The position numbers and the translations under genes are program-made. Positions 27,001 to 41,400 of a stretch of DNA of 64,000 bases are shown one piece after another (position 1 is the stretch's first letter; the number at the start of each line of letters is the position of its first letter). Origin of the DNA: Sapria himalayana (lineage: Eukaryota > Streptophyta > Magnoliopsida > Malpighiales > Rafflesiaceae); the NCBI GenBank assembly GCA_029783825.1, contig JAREIK010000771.1, positions 1 to 64,000 on the forward strand, given 5' to 3'. The notes under the pieces were generated by a model. It had not been told where the DNA came from. It saw only the letters and a program-made list of their open reading frames with translations, and did no database searches.

Positions 27001-27249
27001 TATTTTTTGATATTTTCAAATGTTATAACCTTTTAAAATATAATAATTTTTTAATTTCTTTCAAAAGTGAATTCAATATTTAGTTATAATAATTATTATA
27101 TATATATTTCATATAAATTCAATATAAATAAATTTATTGATAAATATTCTAATAATGATCAAAAAATAAATTAATAATCTATTATTAATAAGATAGATAT
27201 GAATTAAAATATGATTTCAAAACCTAAAATGGTTCAGAAGGAAAACAAT
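24014..27249 (+). repeat. Satellite array, forward block 3
   Basis: Boxes near 24130 (G), 24721 (H), 25100 (I), 25696 (variant), 26432 (J) and 27025 (K). The G-H-I order with a 379-bp H-to-I step repeats that after copy 1. The step from 25696 to 26432 (736 bp) contains a box-less partial monomer near 26150. It is cut at 27249 by element copy 3. Confidence 0.9.
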
Positions 27250-27860
27250 AAATGAATAAAAGAAATGGACACTGATATACGTGTATTTACAAAATGCATT
27301 AGTAAGCCCCACTTAGAGATACTCATGGGTCCAGTTGACCTCATTGCATGCTACATAGAGAACAGACAAGATTGTGTGTGTGAGTATGTCATGATCCGTC
27401 TCTACAAGTACATGGTGCATACAAAGTCCAAAATACAAATAAGACTACAAACATAAACTACAAGTTTGAATCTTTCGCTCCCGTGTGGCTGGTCTGGACT
27501 CCATTGCTTACTAGCCCTGCTTGGTGATGCTTCGGATTTTGCCGGCTCTCCAATTAATCATGGATTACTTGCTAATCCTGTTGGGCGACGGTTGGGTTGC
27601 CCTCTATGTTGCATGATAGGGCTAGTGGGACCCACTCCAAGCTACTCCTCAGTTTACTCCTGACCACTTTGCTCGGTCTCGTCAGTTGTCTGAATGTTAT
27701 CATCCCGGCTTGCTAGTGGGGCCCTCTACAAGCTGGTTTCTCATACTTTGGGCAACTTCCAGATCTTGCTGGCCCCTCTAAATGCTACAACAAAATGGAC
27801 AAGTATATGTGCACGTGTGTACTGAGGTCCGTCGCTATAGTTTGTGGTGTTGCAGTATCA
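27250..27860 (+). repeat. 2.45-kb element, copy 3 (right end only)
   Basis: About 580 bp matching the right end of copy 1 from about 10060 onward, preceded by about 30 bp (27250-27279) that match neither the satellite nor the other copies as far as I can see. Its right junction is in the same satellite register as copies 1, 2 and 5. Short open frames in this segment are disrupted or absent in the sister copies. Confidence 0.83.
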
Positions 27861-29654
27861 CAGTTTAGGAGTTTAGTAATTTAAGTATTAAGGTATTTTG
27901 TGTTTTATCGGGCTTATTTAAATAATTAAATAACAAAAAAATTATTTTTATGATTCTTTCGCCTTTTCAAGGTTATAACCATGGAAAATATTATAATTTT
28001 TAAATTTTTTTTCAAATGTTAATACAATATTTAATTATAATAATCATAAAAATTAAATATCATGTAAATTTAAAATAAATAATTTTATTGATTGATATTA
28101 TAATACTGATCATAAGATAGATTAATAAACTATTATTAATAAGATAGATATTAACAATTCAAAATCAAAGTAAAATATATTACTAAATAATAATTTTTTA
28201 TTTTTAAATTTTTGATTCTTTTTATAAGCTTATAAATTTTTTTTCTGAAGATAAATTATTTAAATTATATTTGTCTCATTCATAATTTTATTTTGCAATT
28301 AATATTTCAATAAAAACAAACTAATAAATAATTAAAATGAATATTGAAATTATAATGAATACAAATAAAAATGAGATTTATGATTAATTATTTAGGGTAT
28401 ACTCATTTAATGGTTTAAGTATTTAAGAGTTTAGGAGTTTAGTGATTTAACTGTTTAGGAATTTAGAAGTTTATATGTATTATTTAAATAATAAAATAAC
28501 AAAAAAATTATTTGTCAAATTTTTTATCAATTTTGATTGTTATAACCTTTATAAATATAATAATTTTTAAATTTTTTTCAAATGTAAATACAATATTTAG
28601 TTATAATAAAGTTAATAATTATATATCATGTAAATTAAAAATAAACAAATTTATTGATAGATATTAAAAAACTAAATATAAATATAAATAAATAAATGAT
28701 AAAAAAATAAATTAATAAACTATTATTTATTGATAGATATTTATATATTATTTATAACTACTTAAACCTTAAAAGATGGTTTAAATGATTAAGTATTTAA
28801 GGGTTTTGGGGTTTAGGGGTATAGGAGTTTAGTGATTTAAGCATTTAGGCATTTAGTAGTTGATAGATTTTTATATAAACAATAAAATAACAAAAAATTT
28901 ATTTTTGTGATTTTATCTCATTTTCAAAGATTACCTTTAAAAATATAATAATTTTTAAATTATTTTCAAATATAAATATAATATTTAGTTATAATAATCT
29001 TAATAATTATATATCATGTAAATTCAATATAAACAATTTTATTGATAAATATTCTAATAATGATCAAACAAAAAATTAATAATCTATTATTAATATGATA
29101 CATATCAATTAAAATATAATTACAAAAACTAAAATGATTCAGAAGAAATGCAAAATATATTACTATATAATAATTTTTTGTTTTCAAAATTTTTTTTCTT
29201 TTAAAAAGTTTATCTATAATTTTTTGATGAAAAATAATTTACATAAATTATTTTTGTTCAGCACAATTTATTGTGTAATTAATATTTATATATAAATAAT
29301 CAAATAAATAATTAAAATGAATATTTAAAATTATAATGAAAAAAATGAGATTCATTATTTATTATTTTGGGATACTATTTTAATTTAAATTAGATATGTC
29401 TCACTAATAATTTATTTTGTAATTAATATTTTTTTAAAAATAAATTGATAAATAATTAAAATAAAAATTTAAAATTATACTGAATAAAAATTAAAATGAG
29501 ATTTATGAATTATTATTAATGTATGCCAGTTTAATATTTTATGTATTTAGAGGTTTTGTCATTTAAGACTTTAGAGATTTATGTTTTTAGGTATTTACTG
29601 GTTTATAGGTTTTGTTTAAACAATGAAATAACAAAAAAATTATTTTTGATATTT

Positions 29655-29690
29655 TTTCACATTTTCAAAGGTGAATACAATATTTAGTAA
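29655..29690 (+). repeat. Satellite monomer with the dyad box half deleted
   Basis: CATTTTCAAAGGTGAATACA joins the left half-site directly to the usual downstream GTGAATACAATATT, so about 50 bp including the right half-site is gone. Spacing to neighbours is correspondingly altered. It is one of only two clear box losses (the other near 62568). Confidence 0.8.
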
Positions 29691-31777
29691 TAATAATCAT
29701 TATAATTATATATAAAATAAACTAAATATAAACAATATTATTCATAGATATGATATCAATTATCAAAAAATAAATTAATATGTTATTATTATTATGATGG
29801 ATATAAATTAAAATATAATTGCAAAACCTAAAATTTTTCAAAATCCAAGTAAAATTTATTACTAAATAATAATTTTTGTTTTTTAGTTTTTGCATTTTTT
29901 TATAAGCTTATATTTTTTTTGATGAAAAATAAATTATTTAAATAATATTTGTATCACTCATAATTTATTTTGTAATTAATATTTTAATAAATTATTTAAA
30001 TAATATTTACTGTTTATTAGTTTAATGGTTTAAGTATTTAGGGGCTTTTGAGTTTAGGAGTTTAGATGTTTAAGTATTTAGGCATTTAGTGGTTTATAAG
30101 TTTTATTTAAACAATGATATAGAAAAAAAATTATTTATATTATTTTTTCTAATTTTTGAAGATTATATCCTTTGAAAATATAATAATTTTTAAATTTTTT
30201 TCAAATCTAAATATAATATTTATTTATAATAATCTTCATAATTATAATTCATTTAAATTCAATATAAATAATTATATTGCTAAATATTATAATTATGATC
30301 AAAAAATAAATTAATAAACTATTATTAATAAAATAGTTTTTATTTGAAAAGTATTTGCAAAATCTAAATTTATTCATATCAGAGTAAAATATATTACTAA
30401 ATAATAATTTTATTTAATGTTTTGCTTTTTTTATAACTTTATATTTTTTTTATTAAAAATAAATTATTTAAATTATATTTGTCTTACTCATAATTTATTT
30501 TGTAATTTATAATTCTATAATAATAAACTAATGAATAATTAAAATGAATATTTAAAATTATAATGAATACAAATAAAATTGAGATTTATTATTTATTATT
30601 AAAGATATACCGGTTTAATGGTTTAAGTAATTAGGTATTTTGTGGTTTAGGAGTTTAGTGATTTAATTATCTAGACATTTACTGATTGAAAGTTTTTATT
30701 TAAAGAATGAAAAAACAAAAAATTTAATTTTTTGATTTTTTTTAATTTTTGAAGGTTATAACCTTTGAAAATATAATAATTTTTTATTTTTTGAAATGTG
30801 AATATAATATTTTATTATAATAATCTTAATAATTATATATGCTGTAAACTCAATATAAATAATTTTATTGATAGATATTATAATAATGATCAATAAATAA
30901 ATTTATAAACTTGTATTTATATGAATGATATAAATTAAAAAATAATCGTAAAATCTGAAATGATTTAAAATCAAAATAAGATATATTATTAAATAATAAT
31001 TTTATATTTTTAAAATTTTGCCTCTTTTTATGAGCATTTTTTTGATGAAAAATAAATTATTTAAATTATATATGTCGCATTAATAATTTATTTTGTAATT
31101 AATATTTCTATAAAAATAAATTGATAAATAATTAAAATGAATATTTAAAATTATAATGAATACTAATAAAACTAAGGTTTATGATTTATTATTTAGACTG
31201 TACTAATTTAATGTTTTAAGTATTTATGGGGTTTGGGGATTAGGAGTTTAGTCATTTTTGTATTTAGTCATTTAGTGGTTTATAGGTTTTATATAAAAAA
31301 TAAAATAACAAAAAATTTATTTTTGTTATTTTTTCTCATTTTTGAAGGTTATAACCTTTGAAAATATAATAATTTTTAAATTTTTTTTTGAAAAGTGAAT
31401 ACAATATGAAGTTATAATAATCATAAGAATTATATATCATATAAATTCAATACAAACTATTTTATTTATATTTATTATAATAATGATCATAAAAAAGTAA
31501 TAACCAATTATTAATAAGATAAATATTGTTTAAAATATATTTGCAAAACCTAAAATGACTCAAATTAAAAGTTTAATATTTTACTAAATATTACTTTCAA
31601 ATTTTTAAATTTTTGTATCCATTTATAAGCCTATATATTTTTTGATGAAAAATAAATTATTTAAATTATATTTGTCTCACTAATAATTTATTTTTTAATT
31701 TATATTTCTATAAAATTAAACTAATAAATAATTAAAATGTATATTTAAAATTATAATGAATACTAATAAAAATGAGA

Positions 31778-31816
31778 TTTATTATTTATTATTTATTATT
31801 TATTATTTATTATTTA
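31778..31816 (+). repeat. Short TTTATTA heptamer expansion
   Basis: About 5.5 units of TTTATTA, in the same monomer position as the larger run at 12161-12283. Confidence 0.9.
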
Positions 31817-32424
31817 GGGTATAACTATTTAATTGTTTAAGATTTTTTAGATTTTGAGGTTAAGGAGTTTATTGATTTATATGTTTACACATTTTCGTGT
31901 TTATAGGTTTTATTTAATCAATGAAATAACAAAAAATTTATTTTTATGAATTTTCGTGATTTTCAAAGGTTATTACCTTTAAAAATATAATAATTTTTTA
32001 ATTGTTCTAAAATATGAATACAATACTTAGCTATAATAATCTTATAATTATATTTGTTGTAGATTCAATATAAAAAAATGTATTAATATATATTATAAAA
32101 ATGATCAAAAAATAAATTAATAAACTATTATTAATATGATAGATATTAATTAAAATATATTTGTAGAACCCAAAATAATTCAAAATCAAATTAAATTATA
32201 TTACTAAATAAAATTTTAAATTTTTGGAAATTTGCTTATTTTTATAAGCTTATTTTTTTTTCATAAAAAATAATTTATTTAAATTATATTTATCTCTCTC
32301 ATTATTTATTTTGTAATTAAAATTTCTATAAAAATAAACTAAAAAATAATTAAAATGATTATTTAAAATTATAATGAAAACAAATAAAAATGAGATTTAT
32401 TATTTATTATTTAGTTTATATAGG

Positions 32425-32505
32425 TTTAATTGTTTAAGTATTTAGGGGGTTTTGGGGTTTAGGAGTCTAGAGATTTAAATGTTTAGGCATTTAGTGGTTT
32501 TTAAG
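32425..32505 (+). repeat. Telomere-like segment of a satellite monomer (C type)
   Basis: Representative of the G-containing part of every monomer. Units near the plant telomere heptamer follow one another: TTTAATTG, TTTAAGTA, TTTAGGGGG, TTTTGGGG, TTTAGGAG, then TTTAAATG, TTTAGGCA and TTTAGTGG. Almost all guanines of the monomer sit in this stretch. Derivation from an ancient telomeric tract is plausible but not proven. Confidence 0.6.
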
Positions 32506-33099
32506 TTTTATTTAAATAATAAAATAATAAAAAATTATTTTTGTGATTTTTTATCATTTTCGAAGATTATAACCTTAAAAAATATAATAATTTTTAAATT
32601 TTTTTCAAATGTAAACATAATATTTAGTTATTATAATCTCAATAATTATAAGACATTTAAATTGAATATAAGTAATTTTATTGTTAGATATTATAAAAAT
32701 GATCAAATAATAAATTAATAAACTTTGATTAAAAAGATTGATAGCAATTAAAATATAATTATAAAACCTATATATAATGATTCAAAATCAAAGTAAAATA
32801 TATTACTAAATAATAATTTTTTGTTTCTAAATTTTTACTTCTTTTTATAAGCTTATAATTTTTTTGATTAACAATAAATTATTAAAATTATATTTGTCTA
32901 ACTCATTATTTATTTTGTAATTAATATTTCTATAAAAAATAAACTAATAAATAATTCAAATGAATATTTAAAATTATAATGAATACATATCAAAATGAGA
33001 TTTATGATTTATTATATGTGGTATACTAGTTTAATGGTTTTATTATTTTGGAGTTTTATCATTTATGAGTTTATCAATTTATTTTTTTAAGCATTTAGT

Positions 33100-33140
33100 G
33101 GTTTATAAGTTTTATTTAATAATATCATATTAATTTATTT
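33100..33140. other. Orientation switch, forward to reverse
   Basis: Forward satellite reads GGTTTATAAGTTTTATTTAA up to about 33119. The next bases already read as the reverse complement of an F-type monomer tail (TTTTTTGATAATTGATATAA). No spacer or duplication is evident, so this is a direct inversion junction. Confidence 0.88.
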
Positions 33141-36100
33141 TTTGATAATTGATATAATATTATCAATAAAATTGTTTATATTTAGTTTAGATGATATATA
33201 GTGATAATAATTATTTTTACTAAATATTGTATTCATATTTTTAAAAAATTTAAAATTATTATATTTTCAAATGTTATGACATTTGAAAATTTAAAAAAAT
33301 ATCAAAAATAAATTTTTTGTTTTTTAATTGTTTAAATAAATGCTATAAACCATTAAATTCATAAATCCTTAAATCAATAACTTCTAAATCTCGAAAACTT
33401 TAAATAGATAAATTTTTTAAACTTGTATATCCTAAATAATAAATAATAAATATCATTTTTATTTTTTTCATTATAATTTAAAATATTAATTATAATTATT
33501 TATTTGTTTATTTTTAAATAAATAATAATTACAAAATAAAATATAAGTTAGAAAATATAATTTATATAAATTATTTTTCAACAAAAAAATATAGATAAAC
33601 TTATTAAAAGAAGAAAAAAATTAAAAACAAAAAATTATTATATAGTAATATATTTTACTTTGTTTATGAATCATTGCAGGTTTTGTAATTATATTTTAAT
33701 TGATATCTACCTTATTAATAATAGATTATTAATTTATTTTTTGATCATTATTAGAAATTTATCAATAGAAAAATCTATATTTAATTTATATGATATATAA
33801 AGTTAATAATTATTATAACTAAATATTGTATTCACTTTTGAATAAAATTTTAAAATTATTATATTTTCAAATATTATAACCTTTGAACATTTGAAAAAAC
33901 AAAAAAAAATATTTTTTTCATTATTTCATTATTTAAATAAAACATATAAATCACTAAATGCCTAAACACTTCAATCACTAAAGTACAAAATCCCGATACA
34001 CCTATATAGATAATCGTTTAAACGGGTATACCCTAAATAATAATTAATAAATCACATTTTTTTATTGTTTTCATTATAATTTTAAAAAATTCATTTTGAT
34101 TGTTTAGTTTTTTATTTATATATATATATTAATTATAAAATAAATTATGAATTAAAATATAATTTATAAAAATTATTTTTCATCAAAAAAATAGATAAGC
34201 TTATAAAAAGAATAAAAATTTTAAACCAAATAATTATTATAAAGTGATATATTTTGCTTTGCTTTTGAATCATTTTAGGTTTTGAAATTATATTTTAAGT
34301 AATATCAATCTTATTCATAATAAATTTTTAATTTATTTTTTGATAATTATTAGAATATCTATCAATAAAATTATTTATATTGAATTTATATGATATATAA
34401 TTATTATGATTATTATAAATAAATATTTATTCACTTTTGAAAAATATTTATAAATAATTATAATTTCAAAGGTTATAACCTTTGAAAATATCAAAAAATA
34501 ATAAAAATATTTTTTTTATTTTTTTTATATTTTTTTTTAAATAAAAATTATAAACCACTAAATGCATACACAGTTAAATCAGTAAACTTTTAAACCCCAT
34601 AATGCCTAACTACATAAACCATTAATCTTCTATATACTACTTAATAATTAATAAATCTAATTTTTATTTCTATTTATTATAATTTTAAATATTCATTTTA
34701 ATTATTTATTAGTTTATTTTTATAGAATTATTTATTACAAAATAAAGTATGAGTGCGACAAATATAATTTAATTAATTTATTTTTTTTTTTAAATATATG
34801 CTTTTAAAAGAAGTAAAAATTTAAAAATTAAAAATTATTATCCATTAAAATATTTACTTTAATTTTGAATCAATTTGGGTTTTGTAAATATTTTTTAATT
34901 AATATCTATCTTTTTAATAATAGTTTATTAATTTAATTTTTGATCATTATTATATTATCGATAAATAAAATTATTTATATTGAATTTATATGATATATAA
35001 TAATAAATATTATTATAACTAAATATTGTATTCACATTTCAGAAAATTGTAAATATTAATATATTTTCTAAGGTTATAACCTATGAAAATGATAACAAAT
35101 TATAGAAATTTTATTTGTTTTTTTATTTTTTTATATAAAACCTATAAACCACTAAAAGCCTAAAAACATAAATCGCTAAACTCCTATCGACAAAACCACT
35201 AAATACTTAAACCATTAAACTCGTATACAATAATAGTAAATCTTTAATATCATTTTAATTTTTATTCAGTATAATTTTAAATATTTATTTTAATTATTTA
35301 TCTGTTTATTTATATAGAAATATTAATTACAAAATAAATTTTTAGTGAGACAGATTTTATTTCAATTAACTCGATATTCCTAAATAATAAATAATAAATC
35401 TTAATTTTTTTTCATTATAATTTTTATTTTTCATTTTAAATATTTATTTGTTTATTTATATATAAATATTAATTACAAAATAAATTGAATTAGACAAATA
35501 TAATTTATATATATTATTTTTCATCAAATAATTATTGATTAACTTTTTAAAAGAAAAAAAAAATTTCTAAACAAAAAATTATTATATAGTAATATATTTT
35601 GATTAGCTTCTGTATCATTTTTGGTTTTATAATTATATTTTAATTGATATCTATCTTTTTTTTAATTGAAATCTATCTTATTAATAATAGATTATTAATT
35701 TATTTTTTGATCATTATTAGAATATTTATCAATAAAATTGTTTATTTTGAATTTATATGATTTATAAATATAATGATTATTATAACTAAAGATTGTATTC
35801 ACTTTTGAAAAAAATTTTAAAATTTATATTTTGAAAGGTTATAACATTTGAAAATATCAAAAAATAATAAAAAAATATTTATTGTTATTTTATTTTTTAA
35901 ATAAAACCTATAAACCACTAAAAGCCTAAAAACATAAATTGATAAACTCCTAAATGACAAAACCTTTAAATACTTATTCCATTAAACAGGTATAGATTAA
36001 TAATAAATCATAAATCTCATTTTAATTTTTATTCAGTAAAATTTAAATTCTTATTTTAATTATTTTTTACTTTATTTTTATAGAAATATTAATTACAGAA

Positions 36101-36897
36101 TAAATTATTAGTGAGACAGATCTAATTTAAATTAAAATAGTATCTTTAAATAATAAATAATAAATAATAAATCTCATTTCTTTTCATATAATTTTAAATA
36201 TTCATTTTAATTATTTATATGTTTATTTATATATAAATATTAATTACAAAATAAATTGAGCTAGACAAAAATAATTTATATAAATTATTTTTCATCAAAA
36301 AATTATAAATACACTTTTTAAAAGAAAAAAAATTTTCAAAACAAAAAATTATTATATAGTAATATATTTTTGCTTTGCTTCTAAATCATTTTAGGTTTTG
36401 TAATTATATTTTAATTGATATCTATCGTATTAATAATAAATTTTTAATTTATTTTTTGATGATTATTAGAATATTTATCAATAAAATTGTTTATATTGAA
36501 TTTACATGCTATATAATTATTAAGATTATTATAATAATATATTATATTTACACTTGAAAATAATTTTAAAAATATTATATTTTTAAAGGTTATCATCTTT
36601 GAAAATAAGATAACATTACAAAAATAAATTTTTTGTAATTTTATTGTTTATATAAAAACCTATCAACGACAAAATGCCTAAATGCTTAAATCATTAAACT
36701 CCTATATGCCTAAACCCCAAAAGCCTTAAATACTTAATCATTTAAACCATCTTTTAAGGTTTAAGTAATTATAAATAATATATAAATATCTATCAATAAA
36801 TAATAGTTTATTAATTTATTTTTTAATCATTATTATATTTCTATTTAGTTTATTAATATCTATCAATAAAATTGTTTATTTTTAATTTACATGATAT
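33121..36897 (-). repeat. Satellite array, reverse block 1a
   Basis: Reverse-oriented monomers with boxes near 33276 (F), 33875 (K-like), 34475, 35075 (J), 35840 and 36597 (I). The F box at 33263-33290 matches the forward F box at 52989-53018 including its paired changes, and the segment also matches the window end from about 62940 in the same orientation. Spacing is 600 bp for the first four and about 760 bp for the last two, where box-less partial monomers are present. It ends in the downstream half of an H-type monomer, cut by element copy 4. Confidence 0.9.
33263..33290. repeat. Palindromic box with paired G-to-T / C-to-A change
   Basis: Arms ATTTTCAAATGT and ACATTTGAAAAT enclose TATG. 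Compared with the CAAAGG/CCTTTG consensus, both arms have changed to CAAATG/CATTTG, so twelve pairs are kept. A forward copy of the same variant lies at 52989-53018. Confidence 0.88.
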
Positions 36898-38450
36898 GGA
36901 CTTGTGGATTTATGGGTATTCAGTTTTACATGTATTCCATTGCATAGCAATGACATAGGCAAATGCTTGATGTTACATGTCACGCACATGCACAATCTTA
37001 TATTTGCATAGTTTTAATATGGTGCATCATTCAGGTTCCTCCAAAGGCTTGGACAAATCCGAATGGAAAGGATGCAGTGTGCACTCCAGGAATGCCAGGA
37101 GATTTTAGTTGTATTCATATGCTTGGAATTATTAGGCATTATGGGTTTTTATGTATTTTATGCATAGAATCATTAAGGTGCATAGGATTTGGTGGACTGG
37201 CCTAAATTAGTCAGCTTTTTAGTCTCTTGTAAGTTGTGTGCCTAAATGATAAATATAGTGTGTATTTTCCCAAAAAAAACAAAAAAAAACTATTAACCAT
37301 AAACTTTAAATCCTAAACCTTAAACCATAAACTATAACCCTAATCCATAAACCTTAAATTTTAAATCTAATGTCTTGCACTTTTATAATCAAATGACTAA
37401 GTGTTAAATTTAAATTGAAATTCACAACTTTTAGGAATGTCACAGATTTATCTTTTTGTATATGCAACACAAAGTCATCACTCAAAGGGTGAGTTATGAA
37501 TTCAGTCTCTTTCTTTCTTTAGATTATAGTAGCATTAGCAAAGGTCATGATTGTATATTTTGTCTATATAACACAAAATCAATTCGAGAATATGCCATAA
37601 CTTGTGTCTCTCTATTGAACATATTATTATGGCACTAAGAATGATCATGAATACATATTTAATCACTATAATACTGGGTCAATGTATTGGATATGACCAT
37701 AGCTTGTGCATTTTATCTTTATATTACAAAGTCATTGCACTAGGAATGATAGTAACTTTGGACATTTCTTTAGACAAAAAGTCATGATCCTAGAAAAAAT
37801 TAAAGCTCGAGTAGTACTCTTTATAACATTCTATAGATAATATTCTTGGGATTGGAAATATCACTATGCCTTTTTCCTTTGATTTGTGACCTCAAGTGTC
37901 AATATGCAAGACTAATATTTTGAGCAATGATTAAAACCTATTATACATTTACACCTTTTTGGGTATTGTGAGCTTGTATACATAACTCATTTAATATAAA
38001 AAGAAAGAAATGATACTTTTCATATCCATGAGGATATAAAAAAAGGGCTTAGTCATGCTGATACAATAAATTTTTTGATTCTTAATTGAAAGAGGGCCCA
38101 TACTTTTTGCCATGCACAAACCACCCAGGGGGTAGTTTGTTCTAATAGGCTACAAGGTGTTATTTTTTTAGAGGTGAACTATGTTTTAGAAAAATTGCTT
38201 CGAGTGTGTGCATGAGATATATTTTAGAACAAATTACAATAATCAATATAAATAGCATCCTCAACAACTAGTTATTTCAACACATAGGGGTACAACTTTG
38301 GTTTAGTCTGTTAGCATACATGAGTAAAATTACCTTTGATAGCCCTGTTATTAAACATCAAATATGATGAGACATAATAGAGATAAAGTAAAAGCTCCTA
38401 TTATTTTGGTTAGAGCTTTAGCAATCATTCTAGAGGTGAGAGAGGAACAA
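36898..38450 (-). repeat. 2.45-kb element, copy 4 (reverse, right-truncated)
   Basis: Reverse complement of the left two thirds of the element, equivalent to copy 1 about 8171-9760. The outer end (38450) joins the satellite as copies 1 and 5 do. The inner end joins H-type satellite at CATGATATGGACTTG, equivalent to copy 1 near 11430, so one deletion of about 1.67 kb removed the element's right part, the G monomer and half of H. It is very close to copy 5: the 60-residue translation of 37456-37638 equals that of 46737-46919 exactly, while copy 1 differs at many bases there. Confidence 0.86.
37295..37369 (-). repeat. Degenerate telomere-like heptads in copy 4
   Basis: Reverse-strand counterpart of the runs in copies 1, 2 and 5, seen on the plus strand as CCTAAA, CCATAAA and CCCTAA words following one another. 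Confidence 0.72.
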
Positions 38451-41400
38451 ATTAAATTATTTTAATTATTCAGTATAATTTTTATTTTTATTTTAGTTAT
38501 TTATCAGTTTATTTTTATAGAAATATTAATTACAAAATAAATTATTAGTAGGACATATCTAATTTAAATTAAACCGGTATATCCAAAATAATAAAGAATA
38601 AATCTCATTTTTTTTACATTTTAATTTTAAATATTCAAATTTAATTATTTATTTATTTATTTTTATATAAATATTAATTACAAAATAAATTATGAGTTAC
38701 ACCAATATAACTTATATAAAATATTTTTCATCAAAATAATATAGATAAACATTTTAAAAGAAAAAAAAATTTCAAAACAAAAAATTATTATAAAGTAATA
38801 TATTTTGCTTTGCTTTTAATACATTTTAGGTTTTGTAAATATATTTTAATTGATATCTATCTTATAAAGAATAGATTATTAATTTATTTTTTGATCATTA
38901 TTAGAATATTTATCAATAAAAATGTTTATTTTGAATTTATATGATATATAAATATAATGATTATTATAACTAAATATTATATTCACTTTTGAAAAAAATT
39001 TTAAAATTATTATATTTTCAAAGTTTATAACCTTTAAAAATGTGAAAAAATTTAAAAAATATTTTTTTTATTATTTCATTGTTTAAATAAAACCTATAAT
39101 CCAGTAAATACTTACACTTAAATCACTAAACTACAAAATCATGATACCCCTATATAGATAATCCTTTAAAATGGTATACACCAAATAATTTTTAATAAAT
39201 CTCATTTTTATTTGTTTTCATTATAATTTTAAAAAAATTATTTTGATTTTTAATTTTTTATTTGTATATCTGTATTAATTATAAAATAAATTATGAGTTA
39301 AAAATATAATCTATAAAAATTATTTTTCATCAAAAAATAGATACGCTTATAAAAAGAATAAAAATTTAAAAACAAATAATTATTATTTAGTAATATATTT
39401 TTCTTTGCTTTTGAATCATTTTAGGTTTTGATATTATATTTTAAGTAATATCAATCTTATTCATAATAAATTTTTAATTTATTTTTTGATAATTATTAGA
39501 ATATCTATCAATAAAATTATTTATATTGAATTTATATGTAATATAATTATTATGATTATTATAAATAAATATTGTATTCACTTTTGTAAAAAATTTAAAA
39601 TTATTATATTTTCAAACGTTATAACCATAAAAAATGAGAAAAAATAATAAAAATAAATTTTTTGATAATTTATTTTTTAAATAAAACTTATAGATCATTA
39701 AATGATTACTTACTTAAATCAGTAAGCTCATAAACCCCTAAACCATTAAATACATATACCTTTTAATAGCAATATTTTACTTATTAAATAATAAATCTCA
39801 TTTAAATTTCTATTCATTATAATTTTAAATATTCATTTTAATTATTTATAGTTTAATTTTTTAGAAAAATTAAATCAAAATAAATTTCGATTAAAACAAA
39901 AAATATTTAACTAATTTATATTTAATCAAAAAAAATATAAGCTTAAAAAAAGAAGGAAAATTTAAAAATTGTATATTATTATTTAGTAATATATTTTGAT
40001 TTGATTTTGAATCATTTTGTGTTATGTAAATATATTTTAATTAATATTTATATTATTTATAATAGTTTATTTATTTAATTTTTGATCATTATTATAATAT
40101 ATATCATTAAAATTAGTTATATTGAATTTATATGATATATAATTAGTAAGATTAATATAATTATACATGGTATTCACATTTCAAAAAATTTTAAAAATTA
40201 TTTTATTTTCAAAGGTTATAACCTTTGAAAATCAGATAAAATCAAAAAAAAAATTTTTATTTTTATTATATAAATAAAAACTATAAACCACTAAATGACT
40301 AAAAATATAAATTGCTAAACTCCTAAACGACATAACCTCTAAATTAACAATCCATTAAACCAGTATAACAAATATAATAAATCATAAATATCATTTTAAT
40401 TTGTATTCATTCTAATTTTAAATATTCATTTCAATTATTTATTAATTTTTTTTATTGAAATATTAATTGCAAAATAAATAAAGAGCGAGACAAATATAAT
40501 TTTAATAATTTATTTTTAAACAAAAAATAAATATAAGCTGATAAAAAGAAGTAAAAAATTAAAAACAAAGAATTATCATTAAGTAATATATTTTACTTTG
40601 ATTTTGAATCATTATAGGTTTTGAATTTATATTTTAATTACTATCAATCTTATTAATAATAGTTTATTAATTTATTTTTTGATCATTATTATAATATCTA
40701 TCAAAAAAAATTACTTATTTTGAATTTAAATGTCTTATAAATATTAAGATTATTATAACTAAATATTATATTTACATTTGAAAAAAATTAAAAAATTATT
40801 ATTTTTTCGAAGGTTATAACCTTCAAAAATGATAAAAAATCACAAAAATAATTTTTTTATTATTTTGTTATTTAAATAAAACTTATAAACCACTAAATAC
40901 CTAATAATTTAATTATCTAGACTCCTTAACCCCAAAACTTCCTAAATACTTAAACCATTAAACCTATATAACCTAAATAATAAATAATAAATCTCTTTTT
41001 TATTTGTATTCATTATAATTTTAAATATTCATTTTAATTATTTTTTAATTTATTTTTATAAAAATATTAATTACAAAATAAAAAATGAGTGAGACATATA
41101 ATTTAAATATATTATTTTTTATGAAAAAAATAAGCTTATAAAAATAAACAAAATTTCAAAAATTTAAAATTTTTTTTAGTAATATAATTTACTTTGATTT
41201 TGAATTATTTTGGGTTCTGCAAATATAATTTTAATTAATATCTCTTATTAATAATATTTTATTAATTTATTTTTCTATCATTATAATAATTTATATTAAT
41301 AAAATTGTTTATATTAAATTTACATCAAATATAATTATTAAGTTTATTATAACTATGTATTGTATTCTTATTTTAGAAAGATTAAAAAAGTATTATATTT

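Larger units (their letters stand above)
27861..33120 (+). repeat. Satellite array, forward block 4
   Basis: Boxes near 27975 (G), 28540 (H), 28931 (I, damaged), 30165 (E), 30755 (D), 31350 (A), 31970 (B) and 32570 (C). An F-type monomer near 29660 has lost the right half of its box. The order G-H-I-F-E-D-A-B-C links the element-associated monomers to the F-E-D-A-B-C order of block 1 (3505-6400). A seven-base microsatellite lies at 31778-31816. The block stops at an orientation switch. Confidence 0.9.

Noticed and set aside
27265..27663. Two adjacent open frames of 63 and 65 codons in element copy 3
   Set aside because: Homologous regions of copies 1, 2 and 5 do not keep these frames open with the same ends; no known domain.
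22386..27860. LINE-like retrotransposon, because copies 2 and 3 share a right end and are shortened on the left
   Set aside because: No poly(A) tail, no target duplication, no reverse transcriptase, copy 4 is shortened on the other side, and all copies share the satellite register.
36963..37205. Open frame of 80 codons in the reversed copy 4
   Set aside because: The equivalent part of copy 1 has changed frame and stops; no recognisable motif.
37456..37638. A 60-codon frame identical to one at 46737-46919, as a possible conserved peptide
   Set aside because: The identity reflects recent duplication of the DNA; copy 1 does not keep the frame, so there is no evidence of selection on protein.
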